Of a stretch of 64,000 bases of DNA, positions 13,216 through 25,112 are shown piece after piece. A program made the position numbers and the translations under genes. Each line of letters begins with the position of its first letter. Within the stretch, counting starts at the first letter, position 1. The stretch spans positions 205,956-269,955 of the forward strand of contig JAQGDQ010000321.1 in NCBI GenBank assembly GCA_030141605.1, given 5' to 3'. Source of the DNA: Tubiluchus corallicola. Taxonomy: Eukaryota > Priapulida > Priapulimorpha > Priapulimorphida > Tubiluchidae. Under the pieces are notes generated by a model. The model saw nothing but the letters and a program-made list of their open reading frames with translations. It searched no databases and was not told where the DNA came from.

Positions 13216-14402
13216 CTGGCTTAGTCAATCATTATTCGAATTTGGTTCAGGACTGTACATTCACCAAAATAGTGCAAAAAGATAAAAAGCAGATGGAAGA
13301 CAGTGAAACAAAGAACGGCTGTTAGAAAATAACTCTATTCACTGGCTTGTCATATATGACTAATGCTACCGGAAAACCGTCAAAGTAAGATGCCACAAAT
13401 CTTTTATCAAGTAGAGGACGCTGATCAGAAACATTCCTCTGCTCCCACCTAAAAGAACAACTTTCAAAAATGTGACAATGTTTAACTTATGAAGCCAGAC
13501 CTGTTGAAAAAAGCAGTAAGACAAAACATGGCTCCATGTGGTTCAAGTTGGCTTAAGCTTTTAATGTCGTATTCTATTTCATAGTGGTGCTCGTGGGTCT
13601 TTTTTGATTAATTTTTTGTGAGAAAACACAGATGTCAAAACCCGGGAACAGATGAGTATCATAAACGGAGAAGTCTCGTCCTAACTGCACTTAGAAATCA
13701 ATCGCAAATTTACAAAATCGCACTAGCAGGAGAGACAGATGTAACCAAACGAACTACTGAGAGGAAGTTTAAACCTATGTACAAAGACATTTCACCACAC
13801 TTGCAAACAGTTCAGAAAGGAGAGACTAGGCACTCCTAGTAATTTACAATTAGATTATTTTGTGCACGGTTGTATAATGATGAGTCGTAAAAGCGATCCA
13901 TTGGCGGGCCCAAACCAACCATAATTATGATAACTCTCCAACCATGGTCCTACGACTTCCTCCCATGTGGTCATCAGGCCACCAAACAATACTTAATTTC
14001 ACACTTCTGCCGGCCAGACGGATAAGTACGTCATTTTTGCCTTATTTTTCAGACAGGCCTGCATAGTATACACAGAAAATGATACTCATTATTTGCACGT
14101 CTATTTTAATCAAAGCTACGGATATACTTTTGAATACACACAGCCAGACAGCTCAAAGAAGCTCAAGGACAAACTCTTTACCTCTTTCCCACTCAGCAAA
14201 CATCGTTAAACGGCCGACTTTGAGATTGGGAATGTGTGGGCGGTTACAACAGGAACAAGAGTCAGCTGTATGGGATTTAGACAGACGCTTTGAAAGACAA
14301 CTTAGCATTTCACTTTAACAAGAAAGTTGGCAATTAGAACCATTCGTGATCATGATACATGCCGTCTTTACACTAGTAACAGAATTGTACTGTGATTTAC
14401 AC

Positions 14403-14560
14403 ATTTTTTCACCAATCACCAGTCGGTCCCAAACAAAATTTTTTTCACCAATCACTAGTGGTCCCAGACAAAACGGCCCAGAGGCAGGCTTCTCCACGAC
14501 TTAGGCAAAAAATATAGACAAGTCAGTTATTATTTAAAAACAAGTTAGTTATTATTTAAG
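14403..14560. repeat. Two short tandem duplications
   Basis: TTTTTTCACCAATCAC with a following GGTCCCA(A/G)ACAAAA block occurs twice in tandem (14,404-14,474), and AGT(C/T)AGTTATTATTTAA twice at 14,521-14,560. Confidence 0.7.
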
Positions 14561-16580
14561 CCATAAAGACGCTTACAATGACCTTTTCCATGCAAATATA
14601 ATGCAGTTCCAGTGTGAAAAGTGACAACGACTCGGTTAAGCTGTCTTTTTACAATCAAATTTTTATGATTGCCATTGATTAGGGGACGCCGTTTAATTCC
14701 GTAGCGTCATGCAAGCTAAATGCAATGAACCATGTTCACATCGTTTGACACCTCAGCTGCATTAAAGACATTATCTTTTGGTGCTGCCGTTGTCTGTGCT
14801 CACATAAAATCATCATTATGCTGTTTCCCTTGAATATTCGTCATGCAGCTGAGTTATGTGATCTTCGCGCAAGCATTGTTATTTGATGATCTATAAAAAA
14901 TTCCTTTTACATATTTTGAAGAACTTTGTGCACTACAAAATTAAGGCAAAATGTAACCGTCATAACGACTAGGTTAACAAGAGCTGAGAAATTACAAATT
15001 TCAACAACATCCAACCGCTTTCAAGGTCACAATTAAGGTAACACAGCTCCAAGTTCTGACCTGTTTCATTTACCTTGGCTCTCCATTGACACGACCTTAG
15101 ATGCGGACAATCAAGGGCTTGGAAGGTCGTTATAAAAAACATCCAGATGGTAACACACTCGGAGCCTTCACTATACTCTTGAGAGTATCACTTTGGGAGC
15201 GGGTCCGAGGAATAGGAATAGTAAAACTTGTTGCTCATGAAAATGCCCTTATTATAAATTACGAACCACAAATATCAATCACACATAACTATCATTTACC
15301 GATCCATATTTACTCGTCGTTCGGAGATAAGCCTTAGTATAGTAACCGGAGTTGGACGCATGGTATGTTTCCAGGACATACATGCTTTGACTTGTCTAGG
15401 ATTTGGCTTTGTCAAAAAAGTTCATTTTACTGTTGCATTCACGCCTCAGCTTTCTGTAGAGGATACACCAGATGACGCTGAAAACCCCACATTTAATTTT
15501 TTTTAGTATAATCAATGAATGTTGTTAAGCATACCATCAACAGCCGTTATCGCAATGGCATTTCTTCAAAAATTAAGATTTCTAAATAACACGGCTAATG
15601 TTAAAAATACATGCAGGTCGGATTCCGGACCTTCCGGGCTGACAATAAAACAAGTTCCCATAGGCCACACGTATACATTCAAACTATGTTAAAAAGCAGA
15701 CATTTTATACAGTATCTGGAAATTTCAGAATATTTCGAAGATTTAACACCCAAGGGTATACTAATTAAAGTCGTTAAGTTTTGCAAAACGAGCACAACGA
15801 ACTGAGAAATAGTAGCCCCATGCTTAGAAACAACTCAGCTATATTGGGACGCAAACTAGAGCGTTGAACTTGTAAATTGCAATAAGGCATGCAATATATG
15901 TGAGTGCAAGAGAAACGGACATGTACACACACATAACCAGTCAAGATCAGAAAGTACTAAAATACTTAACTGACTGCTGCTGCATATGGAATATTTGCTA
16001 TATAATATTGCAGGTGGCTCTTGAAACTTGGGTTTTTAGAAAGCACAAGCTGCGAGCTTCTACCATCATTTCACTCTCGCTCACTCTAGACCTGCTTAAA
16101 CTTGAACTTTTTGTATAACTTTTCTGACCAGTATAACCTTACTTATTTTTACATAAACTTGTACGATTAAGCGTTCAGACAGCCGGGCATGTGATGCGTT
16201 GTGGAATACTCATTAGTCGGAAACTATTATTCTCACTATGTCTGAAATCTCACAGCAAACAACGTCTTGTCCTGCAAAAATGCCTTTGGAGACATGATTT
16301 AATAGCCGTGGTAGAACCGTGAGCAGGTTAACCAGATCGCTCACTGCCAATGTTTGAACGGTTTGTAAATAAAGTCAAATATTATATTGCTACAGTGTTC
16401 AAAACAGTTTAGAAGCAATACGAGAAATTAGGTCCATCCAATACATAGAATATTAGAATTTACGAGAAAAATAATCATGCCCAGTTTTATCACAGATTGA
16501 TGAAAACAAGAAATAAACAACTTTTTAGATCACATGCAAAATAGACACCAACTATTAATATATTCAATGAGGCGGCTGAA
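14561..16580. other. Non-coding stretch; no gene recognised
   Basis: Plus-strand frames of 64-78 codons at 15,101-15,337, 15,611-15,805 and 15,900-16,118 show no motif, no supporting splice structure and no homology that I recognise. Confidence 0.55.
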
Positions 16581-16581
16581 A

Positions 16582-16735
16582 AAATGTGAACGCAACTTTT
16601 GGTTCCAAAACTTAATATCAAGCACGAAATGTGAACGCAACTTTAGGCCTGAGAGCTTGATGCTAGGCACAAATGTGAATGCAGCTTTAGGCTCCACATA
16701 TACAAGCACCAAATGTAAATACAATTTTAGGACAC
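16582..16735 (+). repeat. Short tandem array, four units of about 40-45 bp
   Basis: Four units start with AAATGTGAACGCAACTTT or variants (about 16,582, 16,627, 16,671 and 16,711) and continue with (T/A)GG-CTCC and (A)AGCAC(C/G) segments. Divergence increases to the right. The open frames on both strands here result from the repeat. Confidence 0.8.
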
Positions 16736-16815
16736 CGAGAGACACGTTTCAGGCTCCTAGCAACAAGCAACACCTTCCAGGCCAGACGAAAACGATTTTT
16801 TCCGCTGCTTTGTAG

Positions 16816-19580
16816 AAGATTAGAGCTAATCTGAGCGAAATGTGTCCTCAGATATTTAGCCGGACACACATCTTGCAATGTTGTCTCAATGTTGTTTTAC
16901 TTAGCTATTCCAGACAGTGTAAATACCTCGTATAGACGATGTGTCAATGAAACTGTGACTAGTAGCAAACTGTTACACAATCTGTTTAAACTTCAACAGA
17001 CAAAAAAGGTATAGTTACAAAATACACCTCAGCAAATAGAGAAAGCGTCAAAAGTTAGCTTTTGCACATAATTAAATTTTATGTCGCATTCGAACATTGG
17101 AACAAACGTACGTAGGAAATTTTGAACGGCCAGCTTTTGTCTTAAAGCAAAGTTGTCTTGTCTTATACTTATTGTAATATACATTTCGAAATGTTTCCAA
17201 TAACTAGAAAACTTAATGTTTAGCAAACATGAACAGTTAAGTAGGTGTTTTAACTTACAATTCTTCCACTTGCTAGCCTGATCGTAGTAGGAAATTTTTC
17301 CTGAAAACTATTGCGTATAATGAATGCTATTTACTTGGAGCCTAATCTGCCCTGCACAAGACAATTTTATAACCAAAGATATGCCTACCGTGGCTCCCAA
17401 AGGCACGTATAAATTTTGATAAATATATGCCACGTTGCTAGACATTTGCTTTAGTTATCTACATCACTCTGTTTCAATATATACGGTCAGTGCCAATCGC
17501 CTCTGCACTCAAATTTATCAAATTACAGATGATGTGAGCTTTTCACGTTATACAGGGCTCAGTGTAATAAAGCTAGTAATGAAGTACCCAAGTTTACATT
17601 ATAGTCAACCAGCGGAAATTACGCTGAATTTGGATTACCCTGTGAAAATTGGAATACGCGATGCACTTCACGGCTAAAGTTAGGTTGTCATGACACGGCG
17701 ATGATATCAGATTCCAAACGCAAACATCAAAATCTGTTGATTACGTATGATACTTGTTTGATCCGTAGCCATTGCAAAGAGTGGGCACTGAAATAGGTTT
17801 TAATTACGAAATTAAAAACAATGGTCCTTAGGCTGGATTTTTTTCAAGTCGCTATCCCAAATGCCAGGATTAAAAATGCCCGCAAATTTTCAACATTTAT
17901 TAGCTACAACATTCCAGACACTATAATCCACGCAACTAACTAACATTTTATTCTGAAATAGCAATTCAGCGATATTTACAATCATATTTACATGCGCGTT
18001 AGTACATACACTTAAGTTTGTACTTCGTGCACTCTTGGGGTTAGCGACTTTTGCAAAGCGATAAGCATCAGTAATGAAAGGCCAAAGTTTTTTATAGGTG
18101 ACAGAAAGTTTGGCGAAAGTTTTGTTTAAAAAAGATACTGAATTAAATGCATTCCGCTGCCAAGAGGTAGCGCTAACTGAGTGAGAGAAATAGGGCTTAT
18201 TCAATCGCTGAATACAGCTATACTTGTATAGTGCATAAATTTGAATAACGCAGTTGTTTTCCAAATATTCAGCAAAACTTGAACAGGAACAAGCATAATT
18301 GGAAAAATGCCAGTTAAACTACCAGCATAATTTTCCGGCTGTTGGTTAAGCCGAACAAGCGGATTTGTCTGTAAGGTAAAATCAAGTGTAATTTTGTTAG
18401 GCTATACCTGCTGTTACCCGATCAGGGAGTGACTGGCTACAAGTATTAAGCAGCAGTGGGTCTGCTAGGTTAGTAAATGGTTGACCACTAGAAAAGCTCA
18501 TTCTGGAGTTTCATCTGTCAATCTGTTTCCGACTATTTTTCATCAGAACCTTATCTCATAGGATTCACACAGGTGGATAAAGGTCGTTTCCTAAAGATCA
18601 AAATAATTAAGACGGGCACATGGTTATTTCAAAATTATGTTTTATTAGATACTATTACCCAACGTTTGATAGTAAACGTGGACAATTTATTCTGGGCCGT
18701 TTTGCTCAGTTACATTCAACATTCCTAGATCCAGTTTTTTTCGCGCCTCCGAGGAATTCTTTACTAGATTCCATGCTAACTACAGCATTGCCTTAAAAAG
18801 ATATCTCGGGTCGGGAGACACGTATAACTAACAAGTTACTCACAAAAAATCAATTCACGTTCTCACTATTAAGGGTAGCTCCTTCCAGTAAGTATAAAAA
18901 CACTTTTAACAATATTTTTGCGCCAGCAAAATACAGCGAAATACTAATACAAGAGTTAAATACATGGTAGTATTCCACTGCGTTTGCAATAAGGTTAAAG
19001 CCGGTATTTTTGATGATAAAACCCGCAAGGTTGCTACTGGTGATTTGCCTTGCAAAAAACTGGTATTAACGAGATAAGTAATTAGAAATGGCAGAGCACT
19101 ACTTCACAGATTGCACGTGTAAGTGATCTTAATTGATTTTTAGTCGATTTCCACACCATCATTCATACCCATTATGCACTGAGCTGGTCACTGTACATTG
19201 TGTATAGAACGCAGATAGTCCTTTCTGAGCCTAACGGTCATTCCTCGATGGTCATCTAACTATTGGAACACACAAAAGAGTTAAGCCACCTCACCTTCAA
19301 AATAGCTGCACAATGCCACCCCAAAGTGCAGCTCACACCTCCACACATTCTTCCCCCGCGTAAGTGGGGCATAAACTCAACTCACAAATACAATGACACC
19401 AATTCCTAATAATAAAAAGCTCTCCACAGTGTCAGTGAGATCAGCAAAAGAGGTAAACGAGCATTGCTAAAATGTTGTGCAAATGAGGAAAGTGAGTGAA
19501 CAGTTTCTTGAAAATGATTTAACATTTCATTTATTACTTGGGCATTGGCTGATGTTAAAGCTAGTACAATTTAGACGATC
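16816..19580. other. Non-coding stretch; no gene recognised
   Basis: The longest frame is a 124-codon minus-strand one at 17,890-18,264, Cys/Asn/Ser-rich, without recognised domain, signal peptide or matching splice sites. It is not a SUR exon by comparison with remembered SUR sequence. It may be chance. Confidence 0.55.
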
Positions 19581-19589
19581 ATCACTTTA

Positions 19590-19775
19590 TTAGTAACCGG
19601 CTGATTGCGTGCTGGCTAGCATGAGAATTCAGACATGTTTTAACCGTACGTGTTGACAACTGTAATGACTAGAGTGTGTGGCCTGAAACCACAAGATTTA
19701 GGGTTCGAATGCTGATTGATTAACAATTTTTCAGAGCATCCCTCTTTTTAAATTTGATTATTGCTTATTAGAAAC
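19590..19775 (+). mobile_element. tRNA-derived SINE, copy B
   Basis: Shares with copy A (about 4,400-4,560), in the same order, TGCGTGCTGGCTAGCATGAG, GTGTGGCCTGAAACCACA, TTTAGGGTTCGAATGCTGAT (B-box) and ATTAACAATTTTTCAGAGC, then AAATTTGATTATTG. Confidence 0.6.
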
Positions 19776-19895
19776 CACATATTATTACTATAACGACCCA
19801 ATTCAAACTTTCAGATTTGTAAGTTACTGTAAGTCAATTTTATAGCAAAATGTGCATACAAAGAGATTGCAAAGGTATTTAGTAGAGCTGCTGTA

Positions 19896-19939
19896 CGTGT
19901 ATCAAAACACATAATTGATCTGCACTGTTTTGATACACG
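19896..19939. other. Perfect 14-bp inverted repeat (hairpin)
   Basis: CGTGTATCAAAACA at 19,896-19,909 is exactly reverse-complementary to TGTTTTGATACACG at 19,926-19,939, with a 16-nt spacer. It may be the terminal repeats of a tiny palindromic element or a chance hairpin. Confidence 0.8.
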
Positions 19940-20207
19940 ATGACAACAGATTAATGATCAACTTAATCATCAAACGTTAATCCGACGGAAACTGAGCTCT
20001 ATCAATGAGTCAGGAAATGTTACTATTTAATGAAGCTGCAAATTGATATCTACCACAAAATTAAATAATTAGCTTATGATTCTGTATTTTAAATTAACTA
20101 ATTAAGTAAATTACACGTGACTACATATTAGATAATCACCAAAAGTGTCTAATAAACTTGTAACAAATTCAACGCAATGCAATTTTGACTTGAATACAGA
20201 ACACACG

Positions 20208-20250
20208 CACGCACCCCCCACCCCCCCACACACACACCTGCAGAGAGAGA
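20208..20250. repeat. CA/C-rich low-complexity tract
   Basis: CACACGCACGCACC followed by C-runs, (CA)n and (GA)n. Confidence 0.85.
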
Positions 20251-20585
20251 TACACCTTTGATACAGTGTCAGTGTCTTTCAGAGCAAAGATGAACAATTT
20301 GCACAAATTTATTAATTAAAAACTCCAATCAAAGCAGAAAACTTTGTACACGCCTCTCTACAACGGGTGTACCTCCCCTTCTAAAATAATTTCAACAGGT
20401 GGGTCAACTCCGCAATATAATGTATTTGCTGTGCTATTATCTCTGAAGTGAGACCTGTTTCATACTAGTTTTAGATCCATGACTGAAGGCTGAACCGCCA
20501 AATTCTTGTCAGATGGCGATGGCAAATCTATTGACTCTACTGTTTTAAAAGAAGTAAGAATGGTCATATCATACAACTTCACATA

Positions 20586-20745
20586 AGTTAAACATTAAAG
20601 AAGTACCTGGCTTTAACAAATGACTCCTGATTTTAATGAGCAAATTTACGAATACTTCTGAATAGTTAAATATTAAAGTACATGATTTTAACAAATGACG
20701 CCTAACTTTAATATATGACAAATTTGCGAATATTTCAGAACATAC
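20586..20745. repeat. Tandem duplication, two units of about 75 bp
   Basis: GTTAAACATTAAAG(AA)GTAC...TTTAACAAATGACTCCTGA and ...AAATTTACGAATACTTC recur in order as a second, diverged copy (from about 20,664). Confidence 0.75.
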
Positions 20746-20749
20746 TACC

Positions 20750-22307
20750 CAGTGTTTTGCGTAAGATAAAATTGTATGGAACTAAGAAAAAAATCTCGCT
20801 TTGCTAAAAACAGAACATTTAAACAAGAAAGTTAAAAATGGGAGGAAACCACAAAAAAGTTTACACCTGTTGGGACTATACCAATTTATTAATTTTTAAT
20901 CCTCAACTCTGTATCGTATTACATACCTTTAATAATCTCAGACGAACGCAATTATTACAAATCGTATTACCCATTCTGCTCAACAACAATCTCTATGAAC
21001 TAGTAAACTCAGAATATAGAGTTAAGATCTTAAATCCGTTCCTCTTTGAGCACTTTCCATTTCTTGTACAAACGTTCAAGTTCAATATCTGGTACAACAC
21101 TCGACCGTATCTGGTACAACACGTGTTAAAATTCGACACAGACAAATAAAAGTTTTTGTAAACACGTCAAATAGTTAATAAATGACACCAGCAATTGATA
21201 TTCAAATTTCATGCCATAGAAGCCTGCCTGTTGCACAATGTTTGTCTGAGGTTGTAAGAAGCCAGTGAAAAGCAAAAGTTCACTGGTAGTGTAATGTGCG
21301 GGTAAAAACCACGTGACTTGGCTGGCTTCCTAACAAGAAAGTGACGAATTTAACAATAATATTTCACATACAATCATCAGCTATGTACACCACGACAATC
21401 ACGCCTAATTTAATATCGCTTAATAGGTAAACTTGGTGTCCTGCCGTTATTGGCAATTCCACAAGTTTCCGTAGTCCCATTTTTGTCAAGTTGCTGCGCG
21501 TGTGGTGCACGCATGCACGTATCTTTCTCAAGCTCACGCACGTTGGAGTTAACAGGCAACTGTAGACAGTAAAAATTAGAGTGAGCAGGGGTGGCCAAGT
21601 TGTTAAAGTCGATACTGATTTCCGAGTGCTGAAACTATTTGTTTCACTATTAGGATCACACAGCTTATAAGGTGATTTTGATGCGTTTCACTATGCATTT
21701 AAAGTGACGGTTGATCAGATAATTTTTAACAAAGAATAACAACAAAACCTAAATATTCAGAGCCTTTATATTAAAAAATAAACTGAAAATATCATCCAGC
21801 CTTTCCCTAATCAGGGCACTTGCTTTTGACATTTTTGACAAGAAATTTGATAAAGCAAATCAATAGTGTATAAACAGTAGCTCATGATGTAACAGCTCCC
21901 TAATGAAAGAAAATCAATCAGTAACACTACACCACCATAAAAGCTCGATAAAGGGGCATTTAAGAACATGTTCACATGAACATAGATCAAAGAGAATACA
22001 CTCATTACAGATCACACAAAGCAATCTCCCAACTAGTTTCGATAAGTTTCCAGACTATAAGTGCTAGATTCAAAACAGAAATGCTTCCAATTTCAGAGCA
22101 TAACAGTAGTTTCTAAATGTAGGAAAGCTTACACGAGGTTAATAATTTTATTTACCTATGCTATACACGCCAATATTGCCTGCAGGTTTATTAATTTTTC
22201 TGAATGCTTCGTTAGTATTCAGATTCTCTTTGATTTCAGGTAACATATAACATTTTTTGCAACAGCAGAGCACATATTTTTGCAAATAAAATATATGTAT
22301 GACTTAC
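20750..22307. other. Part of SUR intron 1; no exon recognised
   Basis: AT-rich. The plus-strand 103-codon frame at 20,838-21,149 shows no known motif. The SUR first exon's donor opens leftward into this sequence. Confidence 0.55.
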
Positions 22308-22919
22308 CTGTAAAGAACCTACTACATAGATTTCAATCACCAGCAAACATCCGAAACAGACTGCTACAGTCAGAGAAAAAGCCAAAGCTATGCTTATATC
22401 ACTAATACTGTCATAATGCTTTAAAACATAAATGTTAGTCCGACTTATGTACATAGAGAAAACTCGCAGTACATGAGCAACGAGTGCCAATGTCCAGTAG
22501 ATAACTAGAAGCCATAATAACCGAGGCTTGTCTCTAACTTCAACAGTATGATAATATATAACACTTATGATTGTAGATATAAACAGTAAACTTGTTAACA
22601 CGTGGGTGACGTAGTGAATTTCCTTGACTATACAATCTGCTAGGATGGCTTCGGACGCTAATCCTAGTGTAGCCAAAAGAAGCAATAATGTCACTAGCCA
22701 TCTTAATGTATGGCATCGGAAACCATGCCATGTTTTGTTCTTATGCCGTTTGTGTAGAACGCAGGTTGCTAGAAAACCGATGGTGATGCCTAGGCCATGT
22801 ACGACTATAGCGACGTAGTCGACGACATCGCGATCCGTGAGAAAGCCACTCACGCATGTGGTGCCCAGTAAAAATCCGCATTCCCTATCATCTGTGTTAT
22901 TTTGAGATATACCAGACAT
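22308..22919 (-). CDS. SUR (ABCC8/9-like): Sulfonylurea receptor-type ABC transporter (ABCC8/ABCC9 class), first coding exon (TMD0)
   Basis: This 204-codon exon encodes the N-terminal membrane domain (TMD0) of a SUR-type ABC transporter. In known SURs this domain docks on Kir6 channel subunits to build ATP-sensitive potassium channels in the plasma membrane. Signature stretches align with human SUR1/SUR2 from memory: TWHGFRCHTLRW (human TWLHFPGHNLRW), a SEAILAD block (human AEGILSD), SVIYYHTVEV (human SVVYYHNIET) and IYWTLAL (human VYWTLAF). Five hydrophobic segments are visible, starting near residues 35, 72, 97, 126 and 165, as expected for TMD0. An N-glycosylation sequon (NNT, residues 7-9) sits on the expected extracellular N-terminus. 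The start is the ATG at 22,919; an in-frame GTG just upstream is not used. The exon ends in phase 0 at a good donor (CAG|GTAAGTC). The rest of the gene, including both nucleotide-binding domains, must lie to the left; I could not find the next exon in the window. Confidence 0.82.
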
Positions 22920-25112
22920 CACTTTATCCAGGATAAATTATCCCTCCCCTATAACAATGAAAAACATAAATAATTTAACAATTGCAAACAATCATTATTT
23001 ACTGTCAAGCAAATCTTATCTACCACAGACATTCTAAAGTATCACAAAATAATAATCAAGTTCATGAAATGTTTGCAAGTTGCAACTCTTAATTTTAATA
23101 TACTGTTATAACTGTCGCTATTCGCTGAATTTTAATCTAATTGCTGCAAACTATTAGAGCCATCACTTTTACAGTTTGAACTAGTTTATGTTGCAGTGTG
23201 CTCTATATTTTTTCTCCTTCCTTATTATTTATTGTTATTCTTTGTATTAACTGTATCTCATGAGTACGAATAAATTGTATAAATAAATATATAATATTAC
23301 AATTAAATGTACGTAGTGGTACCTTTGATTTGAAAACTTAATTGTGTTAATCACAAGCAGAAAACTGCGTAAGAAAATAGGAAGTTAAATTTTTACTTAA
23401 CCTCATCAAGAGAGATCAGAAAGCTGCATAAGATTTTTTGTCCACCATCTGTATTACCGATTTCCAGTTTCTGAAACAAATAAAATTCGATAGAAATATC
23501 ACATCATCGTTGCACATGATACCGAACACTGGAGCTCTCAACGACGTGTCCGACTCGCTTCAGCAAACTTTACCGGCTTTCTCGTGCCGAAACGAAACAA
23601 GTTACATTTTGTACCAATTTATGCAAGCAATTTTCGTTTTTTAAAAAAATAATCTAAAACGTATTAAGCAAATGTACATACCTTAATAAAGAGCCACAAA
23701 TAAATGACACCAAAAACAAGCGTATTTTCTTCACAATAGTATAATAAACCCTTCGGAAACTCAAGACATCATTCCTACATTTAACAAACGTGCTCGCTCA
23801 GCTAAACATACTAAATTTCGCTCGTTCTCTTGTTATGAAAATCGCCTGCAATAATTATGTTTGTGGCGCCACCAGGTGCAAGATTTTTTAACTCCAATTG
23901 CTTATCTATTTGCAGTGTCCATGCAACTCCAAAGCTATTGCTACTAGGCATTATGATTTAGAATTTTAGATCAAGCTGATGAACTGCTCGTTAAATTAAT
24001 GCTGTAGCTAGAAAAGTTAATCGATATTTTGCTGTTATCAGAAAGGTGAAAGATTAGCAAAAATCTCATTCTTATTCTTGCATCTATTAAAGTATTATTA
24101 ATGTTTAAGCATACCACATTCATTGATCATGTACTGTAGGTAAACTAGGTATAAAATGTGGCATTTTTATCGTGCTGTGTTAAAAGTGCTGTCTTGTTGC
24201 CATATGTTGGAATAGGTTAGGTGTTTTGGTTGACTGGCAATTGGAGAAGCTCTATTTTCTGTTAACTAACTAATGTGTACTAGGAAAAATAATTAATGAG
24301 CATTTTTATAGCCATTCTAAATTATTTGTAGCTCCTTGAAATGAAAATTTTGTTTAATGAAGACGCTTGAAATATATGTATATGCACTTACGTTTCGTAT
24401 ATTTAGGATTACGAAGTCATTTTGGAGGTAAACCCGGGGTCATCATACATTGTCAAATTTTATTGACTTCTCTTTGTGTTGTTTCACTTCAGTCACGTGA
24501 CCATGCACATGGCTATTTTCCAACACCTCCTGGCAGCTTCAATTTTGTTATCATTAATTATTAGATACATAATGTCGTTTTTTCTATTTTTTGTCATTTA
24601 CCATTGTCATCATAATTTTCACATCATTAGTGAGGTTGTGGCTGAGGGAATAATGTATGCCCGCATTTCCTGCAAATGATGTGGGTTCAAACTTCAATGC
24701 TTGTTCTGGGAAAAATATCATTCAAAAACCTTGGGAGGATGTATTTACATCCAAATGTGGCTAGCGCCCTAGTATGGTTCTGCTTCTGTTAGTTCAGTGG
24801 CTCATTTTCAGAGAGATATCATAATGAGGCCGGCTGAGACCCCTACCATGTCGTCATCAGCCCCTGCTTTTAAGTGCTTTCTAACATGCTGTGTGCCAAA
24901 AACAAAGAATCGTTGTCGTCATCATCTTAGTTATCATCGCTGGTTATTAGTATTATAAATATTAATAACAATGTTTTATTTATTGCAGAAATGGTTTAAC
25001 ATGAAAATTGCTAGCAAAACAAAAGTAATACAGCAGTTGTACAGCAGCTAAGCAGTATATTATTATTGTTTTTTAGTTTTAAGTTACCAGAATTAACAGA
25101 TGGGACAGGACA
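22920..25112. promoter_or_regulatory. Divergent spacer between SUR and SPATA22
   Basis: Should contain both 5' UTRs and both promoters. AT-rich, with a LINE-tail-like segment near 23,190-23,300 (TATTGTTATTCTTTG ... GAATAAATTG) and a decayed SINE-like B-box (GTGGGTTCAAACTTC) near 24,680. No clear TATA box or initiator could be tied to either gene. Confidence 0.4.

Noticed and set aside
17890-18264. 124-codon minus-strand open frame as a gene or SUR exon
   Set aside because: No recognised domain, no similarity to remembered SUR sequence after TMD0, and no clear flanking splice sites.
20838-21149. 103-codon plus-strand open frame
   Set aside because: Composition is like the AT-rich background, there is no motif, and it lies within the presumed SUR intron.
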